Assembly (NCBI RefSeq): GCF_001593285.1
Contig: NZ_CP012529.1
Span: 1,054,001 to 1,118,000 of the forward strand
Reading direction: 5' to 3'
From: Psychrobacter sp. P2G3
Lineage (GTDB): Bacteria > Pseudomonadota > Gammaproteobacteria > Pseudomonadales > Moraxellaceae
Length of the DNA: 64,000 nt
Of this stretch, positions 28,767 to 36,662 are shown one piece after another (the stretch's first letter is position 1; each line of letters starts with the position of its first letter). Under the pieces are notes generated by a model, which was not told the origin of the DNA, ran no database searches, and saw only the letters and a list, made by a program, of their open reading frames with translations. A program made the position numbers and the translations under genes.

Positions 28767-28997
28767 ATGAGTACCACACCTTACTTAAAGGATACTAGAA
28801 ACAAACAGCATCCTAAATTGGTACTGATATCTTCCATGGCTGGATTAATGGGGTGCTACGGATACGCAGGATATTGTGCTTCCAAGTTTGGTGTTGTTGG
28901 TTTAGCAGATGTACTTGGGATAGATAGAACAGGACAGAATATCAGACATAAAAAAACCGCAAATCATTATGATTTGCGGTTTTTCGTACTACTGTAA
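28767..28997 (+). pseudogene. Fragment of a short-chain dehydrogenase gene
   Basis: Codons for about 40 residues match the centre of an SDR: HPKLVLISSMAGLMG holds the active-site Ser strand, and GYAGYCASKFGVVGLADVL holds Tyr-x-x-x-Lys. The N-terminal Rossmann fold and the C-terminal half are absent. The similarity stops near 28920, just before a terminator and the left island boundary. The 5' 14 codons do not look SDR-like. It seems to be the remnant of a gene that once followed the acyl-CoA ligase, lost by deletion at both ends, perhaps linked to rearrangement at the tRNA-Leu site. Confidence 0.7.
28952..28984. terminator. Strong bidirectional terminator, originally next to tRNA-Leu
   Basis: Perfect 14-base arms (AAAAACCGCAAATC at 28952-28965, complement at 28971-28984) with loop ATTAT. 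It sits nine bases outside the left attachment repeat. Before the island inserted, this would have been directly downstream of the minus-strand tRNA-Leu. Confidence 0.88.
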
Positions 28998-29014
28998 TGG
29001 TACCCGGAGCCGGA
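28993..29014. repeat. Left attachment site (attL), copy of the tRNA-Leu 3' end
   Basis: A 22-base stretch identical to 51109-51130. It comprises five bases downstream of the tRNA (TGTAA) plus the last 17 bases of tRNA-Leu (complement of the CCA end and acceptor/T-arm). After it the sequences diverge, so it marks the left crossover of the island. Confidence 0.92.
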
Positions 29015-29070
29015 ACGGTTAATTATTGTTAAGTATTTGATATATATGGATAAATATATAAGATTATAAT

Positions 29071-29096
29071 TCGGTACACTTGTGAGTATACTTAAG
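29071..29096 (+). repeat. Left inner end-repeat (possible integrase arm site)
   Basis: CGGTACACTTGTGAGTATAC and following bases match the right-end copy at 50981-51006 with only about four differences over 24 bases, in the same orientation. It lies 57 bases inside attL. A further partial copy (GAGTATACT) is at 30903-30911. Confidence 0.6.
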
Positions 29097-29174
29097 ATTT
29101 GTTTTTCAGTTTTATGGTAATTTGGTAACAGAGAACTGATAGCTTCAATCAGTACTGAGCTACCAGTTGGTTTT

Positions 29175-30806
29175 TTATGCTCTTCCAACCTTTTGCTTTA
29201 TCAGCTTGGCATTTATCGAAAAAGGATCGTCATCAACTATTTTATCATCAATGTTGTGAAGATTCTCATCTGTAGCTAAAGTACCTTCAATAGCATGCGA
29301 GCTAACCACAGGTTTTACATTTTCAATCGTAATGATGTCTACAGTTGTATCAATGTTTTTGCGGGGAGTCATAGCAAGAATGAGTTCATCTGTTAAGTTG
29401 CCACTAGCGCTATTATCAGCGTCTTCCAAGTTTTTACATCGATTATCAAACTCTTTTGGTTCAGTATTTTTGACTTGCTCATCATTCTCGATTTGCTCAT
29501 CATTCTTAATGCATTCGTCGGTCTCAGTATATTCAACACATTTACGGTTTTCACATTCAAAGCCTGTTGCTGGTTCTAATATATCAGTTCCAGAAACTAC
29601 ATCTGTATCCTCCTCACTATCAACCAGCATAGTCTCAGAGCTAGCCTGTTTAGCTTTAAAGCTTTGCTGCGTTTCAAATGTATCTATATACGGTTTTCCA
29701 TAATCACCCACTATATAAGTACCAGTAGCTGTAGTGGTTTTAGGTACTTCGGAGAAAAAAGTTTGATTGTAGCTGGCAACGATATCGTTAAGCATTTGCG
29801 TACGAGTTTTACCCTGTCTTTTAGCAATCAGACTGAGGGTTTTCTTGTTTGCACTGGTAAGTACTAGACCTTTTTCTTTTATGTTTTTATTACTAAGACG
29901 GTTAGCCTTTGAATTTGAGACGTTCTTCATCATCTCTATAAATGTAATTCTATTATTGGCTTTGTCTCCTTTTACCGCCACACCCTCTCCATCAAACCAA
30001 TAAGTATCAAACATCCAATAATCGAGTGAAGCCAGCATATGGTTAAGCCTACTGACCCTATCTGATTCTTTTATGACAATAGTATCAGCACAAATCAAAG
30101 CTTGATTAGGATTAGACGTAACGCCCTCCAGCTTAATAAGGGTATTAGCTTTTTTATTTATTTTATTTACATAAAGGTTATTAAGATCGCAAGGTTTTTG
30201 CATATATTGGTATAAGTGATTAACCTGAATATTATTGCGACTATCCAGCCATTTTGTTTTCCCTAAGCCAACCTTACTACGAACGTAAGCTTGTTCTAAA
30301 AAACCTAAAACTTGTTTTTTATTCAGTACTAAAGAGTCGTTGTAAGAATCAGATCCTATGTGAATATTTTTTCCTGAAATACGAATATTTGCATTGAAAA
30401 TAAGGTTATGAGCAAAAATCGTGATGTCTGATTTCGTTTGTATATAATCGCTTGCTACATTATATTTTTTCAAAACCATATTTATCCACAAAGCCGCTCT
30501 ATCGTCTTCATAAAACCATCTAACGTAGGATAGAGGTACGCTTTCGTCAGCACTTATCTGTAAGATTTCATCCAAATTCTTAGGGCTATAATTTACCTTT
30601 TTTAAGATACGAATCAACTTTGATTTAACGTTAGTGTCGTCTCTTAAAATCTGTCTATCAAGGAATTTATTTAGAGATCGCAATGTAAATAAACACCAAT
30701 AAGCGCTATACACACTAAGACTGTTGATCTTCTTTTCGATATATTCTGCATTTTTTTGAGTCTGACTTAACTGATTAAATTCAGTTCGGGCCTCAGCTTC
30801 ACTCAT
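29175..30806 (-). CDS. Unknown 543-residue island protein
   Basis: No family recognised. The N-terminal third is helical and basic (EKKINSLSVYSAYWCLF to KLIRILKKVNYSP). The middle has a beta-rich part (NLIFNANIRISGKNIHIGS). Near 350-385, KKTLSLIAKRQGKTRTQMLNDIVASY has the spacing of a ribbon-helix-helix DNA-binding unit. The last 160 residues are acidic and low-complexity, with repeats of NDEQ (KNDEQIENDEQVKN) and probably disordered. No signal or membrane segment is seen. It has a good GGAG site. It is transcribed away from the rest of the left module, so it may be a regulator or partition-like protein of the island; that is inference only. Confidence 0.8.
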   Translation of the reverse strand: MSEAEARTEFNQLSQTQKNAEYIEKKINSLSVYSAYWCLFTLRSLNKFLDRQILRDDTNVKSKLIRILKKVNYSPKNLDEILQISADESVPLSYVRWFYEDDRAALWINMVLKKYNVASDYIQTKSDITIFAHNLIFNANIRISGKNIHIGSDSYNDSLVLNKKQVLGFLEQAYVRSKVGLGKTKWLDSRNNIQVNHLYQYMQKPCDLNNLYVNKINKKANTLIKLEGVTSNPNQALICADTIVIKESDRVSRLNHMLASLDYWMFDTYWFDGEGVAVKGDKANNRITFIEMMKNVSNSKANRLSNKNIKEKGLVLTSANKKTLSLIAKRQGKTRTQMLNDIVASYNQTFFSEVPKTTTATGTYIVGDYGKPYIDTFETQQSFKAKQASSETMLVDSEEDTDVVSGTDILEPATGFECENRKCVEYTETDECIKNDEQIENDEQVKNTEPKEFDNRCKNLEDADNSASGNLTDELILAMTPRKNIDTTVDIITIENVKPVVSSHAIEGTLATDENLHNIDDKIVDDDPFSINAKLIKQKVGRA

Positions 30807-30861
30807 CTTTATATCTCCAAAATTAAAAAAACAGACTTAAGTTTGCTAAATAATCATGATA

Positions 30862-30894
30862 AAAACGTTATTAAAACGTTATTAAAACGTATTT
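30862..30894. repeat. Three 11-bp tandem repeats upstream of the 543-residue gene
   Basis: Units AAAACGTTATT (30862-30872), AAAACGTTATT (30873-30883) and AAAACGTATTT (30884-30894). They start about 55 bases before the minus-strand start codon. An 11-base period places copies on one helix face, which suggests a protein-binding array. Confidence 0.7.
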
Positions 30895-31128
30895 AATTAT
30901 CTGAGTATACTACCACATAATGAGACATGAGCTTACGAAATACACTCAAATTATTGTAGATATCAAAGTGCTAACTCCACTTTAACCATTTGTCTTTAAA
31001 GTCCTATAATCCACTGCTACCTATCACCATAATTTCTAGAGCGCGCCTACACAAAGCTGCACTACGGCAGCTCATCCTTAGTGGGTTATTTATATTATTA
31101 TTTAAACACAGCAGCTACATGTTCTACT

Positions 31129-31149
31129 GCTGAGGGCATAACCCTCAGC
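31129..31149. repeat. Perfect inverted repeat upstream of the HUH-like gene
   Basis: GCTGAGGG (31129-31136), loop CATAA, CCCTCAGC (31142-31149). No T run follows, so it is not an obvious terminator. Hairpins with such arms often mark nick or binding sites of rolling-circle replication proteins, but no nick consensus was recognised. The gap 30807-31213 holds only this, the tandem repeats and the leader hairpin. Confidence 0.5.
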
Positions 31150-31161
31150 GACCATTATTAT

Positions 31162-31204
31162 AAAAATACGGACTGATCCCACCCTATGAAACTAACTTCA
31201 TAGG
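31162..31204 (+). promoter_or_regulatory. Structured 5' leader of the HUH-like gene (shared with alpA-like leader)
   Basis: AAAAATACGGACT followed by a hairpin with perfect arms CCTATGAA (31183-31190) and TTCATAGG (31197-31204), nine bases before the ATG. The AGGA that should bind the ribosome overlaps the 3' arm, so folding would hide it. A very similar leader is found at 36601-36644. Confidence 0.5.
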
Positions 31205-31213
31205 AATACCATA

Positions 31214-32149
31214 ATGTCTTACTCACACTTAAACCAACCGCTAGCTGCTGCAAACGTCCATAGTCTGGTTACGGATATACTAGCGAACACTATCTGTTTT
31301 AATGAGGTCTTAAATAAACTGAACGGATTTTATTATCCGTTCATGAATCATCTTAATACAGAGTTATCTTATTCAGAGCCAGCTTTAGCATTTTTTAATA
31401 GCACTCAAGCAATCGTTGGTGACATCTATCCAGAAAATGTGATTTGGGATCATGATAAAACTCAGCGTTTTATCGACATACTGCCATGCTATAAAAATGA
31501 TATTGAAAATGAACGTAATGCATTCATTTACCAAGAATCTCAAAATAAAAATGAACTAGGGTGCTATATTAATAATCTAATCGGGCATTATTCAAGACTG
31601 CTCTTTATTCGTGTGGACTTAAAATACGCTCAAGAAATGAGTCACCTTGTTAGTATTGAAGATTTTTATAATCATATGAGCAAGCTTCGAGGTTTGATTG
31701 GTAAAGCGAATGATCCTAAAATAAAGAACTGCTTTGATGATTTGCAAGGTAATGCTTGGGCTATTGAGCAAGGAGGGGTCAACGGTGGATTACACTGCCA
31801 TTTACTGCTTATGTATGATGGAGCGAGGCGACAGAATGATTGGTATATTGCTAAAGAGGTGGGTGAGAAATGGAAAATGATTACTGGAGGCTTAGGCGAG
31901 TACTATAGCTACCACGATAAAGAACGCAAGCAGCAGTATAGTCAATACGGTAAATTGGGTATCGGTATGATTCATCGAAATAATCCACAAGAAGTGGAAA
32001 ATGCAGTGCGCTCAGCTTTATACTTAACCGATCCCAATAAACATGAGCAGCAGCTCAAATTATGGATATCTGGTAAACGTACTTTTGGTCATGGTAAGTT
32101 TCGTACAGAAAACCGTAGAGGCCTACCGCCTATATCAAAACAATTTTAG
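31214..32149 (+). CDS. Inovirus Gp2-like / YagK-YfjJ C-terminal family protein (HUH-type)
   Basis: The 311-residue protein ends in a domain like that of YagK/YfjJ of E. coli cryptic prophages and of inovirus Gp2 proteins. The clearest mark is GGLHCHLLLMYDG near 195, an HxH motif followed by hydrophobic residues, as in HUH nucleases. AWAIEQGG lies just before, and a later segment runs RSALYLTDPNKHEQQLKLW near 275-290. HUH proteins nick DNA through a Tyr to start rolling-circle replication or transfer; several Tyr lie in GEYYSYHDKERKQQY. A replication or mobilisation role for the island is therefore plausible but not shown. It has a hairpin leader and a terminator, so it is its own transcription unit. 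Confidence 0.7.
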   Translation: MSYSHLNQPLAAANVHSLVTDILANTICFNEVLNKLNGFYYPFMNHLNTELSYSEPALAFFNSTQAIVGDIYPENVIWDHDKTQRFIDILPCYKNDIENERNAFIYQESQNKNELGCYINNLIGHYSRLLFIRVDLKYAQEMSHLVSIEDFYNHMSKLRGLIGKANDPKIKNCFDDLQGNAWAIEQGGVNGGLHCHLLLMYDGARRQNDWYIAKEVGEKWKMITGGLGEYYSYHDKERKQQYSQYGKLGIGMIHRNNPQEVENAVRSALYLTDPNKHEQQLKLWISGKRTFGHGKFRTENRRGLPPISKQF

Positions 32150-32220
32150 ATATACAGTATCATCATGAGATAAAACAGGAAGCCTAGCTACCTGTCTACT
32201 AACCTCGATCCACACTAATT

Positions 32221-32250
32221 AAAGGTCTGCTTAATCGCAGGCCTTTTTTA
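32221..32250 (+). terminator. Intrinsic terminator after the HUH-like gene
   Basis: AAAGGTCTGC / GCAGGCCTTT arms with loop TTAATC and a T run (one G-U pair). Confidence 0.88.
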
Positions 32251-32275
32251 TGCGCAATCGAAAAAGGAGCAATTT

Positions 32276-32566
32276 ATGAGACCGATCTGCCCACACTGTC
32301 ATTCAGCGAACGTAAAAAGCAATACCGATACTGACAGCCCCTTTAATATCTTCGAGCAACTGTGTTCACAATCTGCCTTATCAGGTCTTGGTGTGAGTAT
32401 CTGTAAGTACTACAAAATCAATTCAGCAATCGGTGTGGTGGTAGGAACGGCACTGGCTTCTGCGATTAGCTTGGCTAAAGACAAACTACAACAGCCACCC
32501 TTACTCGTTTTGGCAGCAAAGCCCAGTTATACCTGCAATACCTGCTCAAGAACTTTCAGCATTTAA
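32276..32566 (+). CDS. Small zinc-ribbon protein of the island
   Basis: The 96-residue protein has a Cys pair at each end: CPHC near residue 5 with a His next to it, and CNTC near 89. Together they can form one zinc ribbon. Between them lies a Gly/Ala/Val-rich segment (SAIGVVVGTALASAISLAK, about 58-76) that could be a membrane helix or a hairpin. Such double-ended ribbons occur in phage and plasmid genes of unknown use. AAGGAG precedes the ATG. It is upstream of the DUF932 gene by about 50 bases without a terminator, so the two may be co-transcribed. Confidence 0.65.
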   Translation: MRPICPHCHSANVKSNTDTDSPFNIFEQLCSQSALSGLGVSICKYYKINSAIGVVVGTALASAISLAKDKLQQPPLLVLAAKPSYTCNTCSRTFSI

Positions 32567-32615
32567 CCTATCCATATAACCCATAATTCTAATCAAATCT
32601 AAAAGGACAATGATC

Positions 32616-33608
32616 ATGGCACATTTAATCGAATCAATGGCATACGTTGGCGAAACCCCTTGGCATGGCTTAGGTAATGAGCTGGCTCCCAAGCAGCCTA
32701 TCGAGATCTGGGCAAAGCAAGCGGGTATGGATTGGCGTATAGAATCCTCAGACGTTAGCTACATGGCGAATAATGATAAAGGGCACAATCTGATTTTGCC
32801 CTTTGCTGAGCAAAAGGTGTTGTACCGTAGCGATAACTTTGAGCCGCTATCGGTGGTCAGTCAACGCTATCAGGAAGTACAGCCGCGTGAGATCTTAGAA
32901 TTCTATCGTGATCTTACCGAGCAATCCGACTTTGAATTAGAGACCGCAGGCGTCTTAAAAGGAGGGCGTAAGCTATGGGCATTGGCTCGTACAGGGCAGT
33001 CAGCAACGCTTAAGGGTAAAGATGTCAGTAATGGCTACTTGCTTCTTGCAACCGCTTGTGATGGCACGCTAGCGACCACAGCACAGTTCACATCAATCCG
33101 TGTGGTCTGTAATAACACGCTTGCTATTAGCTTAGCTAACGGAAGCGGAGGCGTAGTAAAAGTACCGCACAGCACATCCTTTGATGCTGACAAAGTCAAG
33201 CAGCAATTAGGTGTATCCGTCAAACAATGGGATGAGCACAGCTATGAGATGAAGCAGCTATCAGAGCGCCGTGTCACCCAAGCAGAAGCAGCCAATTATT
33301 TAAGCCGTGTATTCAATGATCAGGACAATGACATCATTCTGTTTAACAGCGCTAAGAAAGAGAAAGACGCTGTGCCCAATGCTCGTGCCATGAATCAGGT
33401 CATGAACATGTTTAACGGTCAAGGTCGCGGAGCCGATCTAGATGCTGCCAAAGATACTGCTTACGGTCTGCTGTGCAGTATTACTGAATACGTCGATCAC
33501 GAACGTAGGGCGATGTCTAGAGACCATCGATTAGATGGCGCTTGGTTTGGCTCTGGCGCTAAGCTTAAACAAAAGGGTTTAGAAGAATCGCTACTGATGC
33601 TGGCTTAA
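32616..33608 (+). CDS. DUF932 family protein
   Basis: The start is ATG 32616, eight bases after AAGGA; an ATG at 32610 adds two residues. The 330-residue product opens AHLIESMAYVGETPWHGLG, the family hallmark. It continues with WRIESSDVSY, PLSVVSQRYQEVQPREILEFY, and RVVCNNTLAISLA, which carries the conserved V-C-x-N-T-L. DUF932 proteins (phage/plasmid 'LGT_TIGR03299-like') occur next to recombination genes in phages, plasmids and ICEs; their role is not established. Here it sits before a YqaJ exonuclease, as in many other mobile elements, suggesting a shared recombination or repair function. Confidence 0.88.
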   Translation: MAHLIESMAYVGETPWHGLGNELAPKQPIEIWAKQAGMDWRIESSDVSYMANNDKGHNLILPFAEQKVLYRSDNFEPLSVVSQRYQEVQPREILEFYRDLTEQSDFELETAGVLKGGRKLWALARTGQSATLKGKDVSNGYLLLATACDGTLATTAQFTSIRVVCNNTLAISLANGSGGVVKVPHSTSFDADKVKQQLGVSVKQWDEHSYEMKQLSERRVTQAEAANYLSRVFNDQDNDIILFNSAKKEKDAVPNARAMNQVMNMFNGQGRGADLDAAKDTAYGLLCSITEYVDHERRAMSRDHRLDGAWFGSGAKLKQKGLEESLLMLA

Positions 33609-33640
33609 CTAGCCACATTTAAAACCTGACAATACAATCA

Positions 33641-33666
33641 ACCACGCCTTCGAGCGTGGTTTTTTA
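33641..33666 (+). terminator. Intrinsic terminator after DUF932
   Basis: ACCACGC / GCGTGGT arms with a tight loop (CTTCGA region), then TTTTTTA. Confidence 0.9.
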
Positions 33667-33717
33667 TGCCGCTTATTTCATTTAATACCAATAATCAATT
33701 TATCGAAGGAGTTTGTC

Positions 33718-34815
33718 ATGAACATGATCGCATTAAACAGCACTACTCAGCCGAGACAAACCAAACGTGCAACCGTTAGGCTTAAACCATCAGTAGTGAA
33801 AACCAAGCAAAATGATACTGCTGATAAACCTGCCCAATCTAATACTTCAAAGACTGCCAAGCGTTTAATTAATACTAAAGATTTAAGCCGTGAGGACTGG
33901 CTACAAGTACGCAAGCAAGGCATTGGCAGCTCTGACGCAGCAGCTGCTTGTGGTATTCATCCGTATCTCTCTATGCTGGAATTATGGATGATTAAGACAG
34001 GACGCATGAGCTCCGACATCGATGAGAGCATTGAGGGTTATTCACCCCTCTATTGGGGCAATACCTTAGAGCCGATGGTCGCTAAATACTATCAAGAACA
34101 TACCGGCAATAAGGTACGCCGCGTGAATGCTATCTTACAGCATCCTGAGCAGCCATTCATGCTAGCAAATTTAGACTATGCCATTACTGGTAGTGGTGAG
34201 GTACAGATTTTAGAGTGCAAAACCGCTGGTGAACATGGTGCCAAGCTCTGGAAGCATGGCGTGCCGTTATACGTCACCTGCCAAGTGCAGCATCAGCTGG
34301 CGGTCACTGGTAAAACTGCTGCGCACATCTGTGTCCTGCTTTGTGGACACGAGGCTAAGATATACAAGGTTGAGCGGGATGAGCGCTTGATTGAGTCCAT
34401 CATGGAGCATGAGCGTCTGTTCTGGCAATACGTGCAGACCGACACCCCACCAACGCCTGATCATTCAGAATCCGCAGCTCGAGCATTAAAGCAGCTTTAT
34501 CCAACGCCCAAACCCTCAAGCAAGGTTGATCTACGAGATGACGATGGTGCCAATAAGTTATTTGAGCAACTACTGAGTTATCGTGATTACATGCAAGAGT
34601 TAGAGCAGCGCCATGATCAGGTTAAGCACCAGCTGCAAACACTGATTGCCGATAATGAAGTCGCTGTGTTTGAAAAAGGCGCAATTTCTTGGAAGCGCTC
34701 GAAAGATAGTATCGGTCTGGATAGCAAAGCCGTTATCAAAGCGCATCCTGAGCTGTTAGCTAAATTTAGTAAAACCAAGCAAGGTAGTCGCCGCTTCGTC
34801 ATCTTAAACGACTAA
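33718..34815 (+). CDS. YqaJ-type viral recombinase/exonuclease (lambda exonuclease fold)
   Basis: This is a 365-residue protein. After a basic, disordered N-terminus (1-55), residues 60-250 form the YqaJ domain: WLQVRKQGIGSSDAAAACG, then SPLYWGNTLEPMVAKYY with the first acid, PFMLANLDYAI with the Asp, and VQILECKTA with the Glu-x-Lys of the PD-(D/E)xK site. The C-terminal part (about 260-365) has a coiled-coil-like stretch and a small domain also seen in phage homologues. Such enzymes chew one strand of double-stranded DNA to start single-strand annealing. A partner annealing protein is not evident, though the DUF932 or Gp3-like neighbours might serve. Confidence 0.88.
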   Translation: MNMIALNSTTQPRQTKRATVRLKPSVVKTKQNDTADKPAQSNTSKTAKRLINTKDLSREDWLQVRKQGIGSSDAAAACGIHPYLSMLELWMIKTGRMSSDIDESIEGYSPLYWGNTLEPMVAKYYQEHTGNKVRRVNAILQHPEQPFMLANLDYAITGSGEVQILECKTAGEHGAKLWKHGVPLYVTCQVQHQLAVTGKTAAHICVLLCGHEAKIYKVERDERLIESIMEHERLFWQYVQTDTPPTPDHSESAARALKQLYPTPKPSSKVDLRDDDGANKLFEQLLSYRDYMQELEQRHDQVKHQLQTLIADNEVAVFEKGAISWKRSKDSIGLDSKAVIKAHPELLAKFSKTKQGSRRFVILND

Positions 34816-34856
34816 GCCGAAACCTACTACACTTAACCAAAACAAGCGCATAACTG

Positions 34857-34881
34857 CCCACCCTAATCGGTGGGCTTTTTT
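34857..34881 (+). terminator. Intrinsic terminator after the YqaJ gene
   Basis: GCCCACC / GGTGGGC arms with loop CTAATC, followed by TTTTTTA. Confidence 0.92.
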
Positions 34882-34922
34882 ATGGCTAAACACATTTTAT
34901 TAAACCCATAAGGAATATCACC

Positions 34923-35834
34923 ATGATTAAAGGTCTAACCATAACCCCACCAGTTTTAGGTCGTATCAGTATTGGACGTGTCATTCAAAAAGATGGCAAG
35001 CGTTTGCCTGCTAAAGACGATCAATTCACTATCACCAGCCAAGTTCAAAATAAGGATGGCTGGATTAACCATCCACTCGATGCAAAGCTACGCGAAAAGA
35101 ATGACGGTAAGCTGAGACACATACCGGTACGCATGTTGTTTAACGATCCTGAGCTAAACCTGCGAGCTGAGTACACCTTGTTCGATAGACAAACCGGACG
35201 GCCACTATGCGTGGGTGACGGTGAGCAGTGTCAACGCCGTACAAACAATGGCGTGGAAACGTTGCTTTGCCCGTCACCTGATCGTTGCCCATTAGCGCAA
35301 GGCGGTGCTTGTAAGCCGTATGGCAGACTTTACGCAAATCTGAGTGAAGACGACGAGTTAGGCACGTTTATCTTTCGCACCACAGGCTTTAACAGTATTC
35401 GCACGCTTGCCGCACGGCTGAGCTACTTTGCTGCGGTATCAGGCAATAAGCTGTCCTGCTTACCACTGCAATTAACCCTAAGAGGCAAAAGCACCACGCA
35501 AAGCTATCGTACGCCGATTTACTTTGTGGATTTGACACTACGTGATGGGGTGACACTAAAGCAAGCAGTGCAAGATGCGCAGGCAATTGATGCGGAGCTT
35601 AGCGAACACGGCTTTGATCAAGCAGCGCTAGAAGAGGCTGCAAAACAGGGTTACGTCAATTCATCCTTTGAAATTGATAACGATGGTTTGTTAGACGTGG
35701 CTGAAGAGTTTTATCCCATGGAGACAGATGACGTTAGCAATAGTCAGCAGGGGAATTATCAGAACGGGTTAGCCACTCATAACGTGACTAGCATAGAGCA
35801 AGGGCTACGGCAAAGCGTGACGGCGGTGAGCTAA
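34923..35834 (+). CDS. Gp3-like protein (annotated elsewhere as recombination directionality factor or metal-binding protein)
   Basis: The 303-residue protein starts MIKGLTITPPVLGRISIG and has a middle section with six Cys or so: LCVGDGEQCQRR, LLCPSPDRCPLAQGGACKPYGRLY. This resembles a zinc site within a beta-rich domain and the Gp3-like/RDF family named after phage phiC31 gp3. IFRTTGFNSIRTLAARL follows. In other plasmids and ICEs this protein is next to YqaJ and DUF932 genes, as here. If it acts as a directionality factor, its partner would normally be a serine integrase, but the island has a tyrosine integrase, so a role in recombination as a DNA-binding protein is equally likely. The C-terminal 60 residues are acidic and weakly conserved in look. 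Confidence 0.7.
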   Translation: MIKGLTITPPVLGRISIGRVIQKDGKRLPAKDDQFTITSQVQNKDGWINHPLDAKLREKNDGKLRHIPVRMLFNDPELNLRAEYTLFDRQTGRPLCVGDGEQCQRRTNNGVETLLCPSPDRCPLAQGGACKPYGRLYANLSEDDELGTFIFRTTGFNSIRTLAARLSYFAAVSGNKLSCLPLQLTLRGKSTTQSYRTPIYFVDLTLRDGVTLKQAVQDAQAIDAELSEHGFDQAALEEAAKQGYVNSSFEIDNDGLLDVAEEFYPMETDDVSNSQQGNYQNGLATHNVTSIEQGLRQSVTAVS

Positions 35835-35875
35835 AGTAATTGAGGAAGATATGCGGCGTAAATTAGTTAGGTTGA

Positions 35876-35904
35876 AACAAGCGATTTTAGGTCGCTTGTT
35901 TTAT
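35876..35904 (+). terminator. Intrinsic terminator after the Gp3-like gene
   Basis: AAACAAGCGA / TCGCTTGTTT arms with loop TTTTAGG-like spacer and T-rich end. Confidence 0.82.
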
Positions 35905-36020
35905 TTCTTATCGGTTTATTTTTAGTGGCTTAATACCTAGGTTAAGTCTTACAATGTGCTAGTTCTTCATAACGGCATATTAAAAACAGATTATTACTGT
36001 TTAACGTAAGGATAGCTAAA

Positions 36021-36479
36021 ATGGATTTAGAAAAGACAATGGCATTAAGTAATTCAGTACAACTGTCTAAGAAAATATCTAAAAGAATTGCCAATCAGAC
36101 TGAACGTTATTTACAGAGCTTTGGTGAAGATACGGTAACCACAAAACCTCTTAAAAATGTATGGGATGATATTTGCTATAAGTTCCAAACAGAAGAATTT
36201 TGCGGCAAGGTTTACGAGTCCATGGTTGTAGAATATGTTGGTTCACTGGTCGATGCTTTAGAAGACTATGAATTTAATGCCCTCTACCTTCAAATTGAAA
36301 GCCTGCGTACGATCCTAGCTGATTCAGCTAAGAGTACGCCATCAGATATAGATGAACACAGTCTTATCAGCATGCGTTTTTTCAAAGATCGAGTTATTTT
36401 ATATCTCATTGAAGAGTATATTTATAAACGGGCTAAAGGCTACACAAACAAAAGGCTTAGGAAAGCTCTAAATAGTTAA
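36021..36479 (+). CDS. Unknown 152-residue island protein
   Basis: It is a helical, slightly basic protein with no signal or membrane segment and no recognised family. The N-terminal part is rich in Lys/Ser/Gln (LSKKISKRIANQTERYLQSF). The middle contains an acidic helix (VGSLVDALEDYEFNALYLQIESL) and the C-terminus is basic (YKRAKGYTNKRLRKALNS). AAGGA precedes the ATG. It stands between two terminators, about 180 bases before the alpA-like gene. A small accessory or regulatory role is possible, but nothing in the sequence shows it. Confidence 0.65.
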   Translation: MDLEKTMALSNSVQLSKKISKRIANQTERYLQSFGEDTVTTKPLKNVWDDICYKFQTEEFCGKVYESMVVEYVGSLVDALEDYEFNALYLQIESLRTILADSAKSTPSDIDEHSLISMRFFKDRVILYLIEEYIYKRAKGYTNKRLRKALNS

Positions 36480-36524
36480 GATAGTCGTGTATGTAACTTA
36501 TTATTAAAAGTATTTTTAACACAG

Positions 36525-36556
36525 AAAAAGGAGCTGATGATTCAGCTCCTTTTTAT
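36525..36556 (+). terminator. Intrinsic terminator after the 152-residue gene
   Basis: Perfect 13-base arms AAAAAGGAGCTGA (36525-36537) and complement (36542-36554) with a 4-base loop. Confidence 0.92.
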
Positions 36557-36600
36557 TACTCTATGCATAAGGTCTATCGGACGATATAAGTCTCATAAAA

Positions 36601-36644
36601 AAATACAGGACTCCCTGACTGTATGAGAACAGATGTTCCCATAC
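36601..36644 (+). promoter_or_regulatory. Structured 5' leader of the alpA-like gene
   Basis: AAATACAGGACT followed by arms GTATGAGAAC (36621-36630) and GTTCCCATAC (36635-36644), nine of ten pairs, about 18 bases before the ATG. It shares the TACxGGACT box and the TATGA stem with the leader at 31162-31204. Confidence 0.5.
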
Positions 36645-36662
36645 AATAATTCGGAGATAATC

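Noticed and set aside
29332..29703. 123-codon + strand frame opposite the acidic tail of the 543-residue gene
   Set aside because: Its Ser/Leu/Cys-rich product mirrors the low-complexity Asp/Glu/Asn codons on the other strand; no ribosome site.
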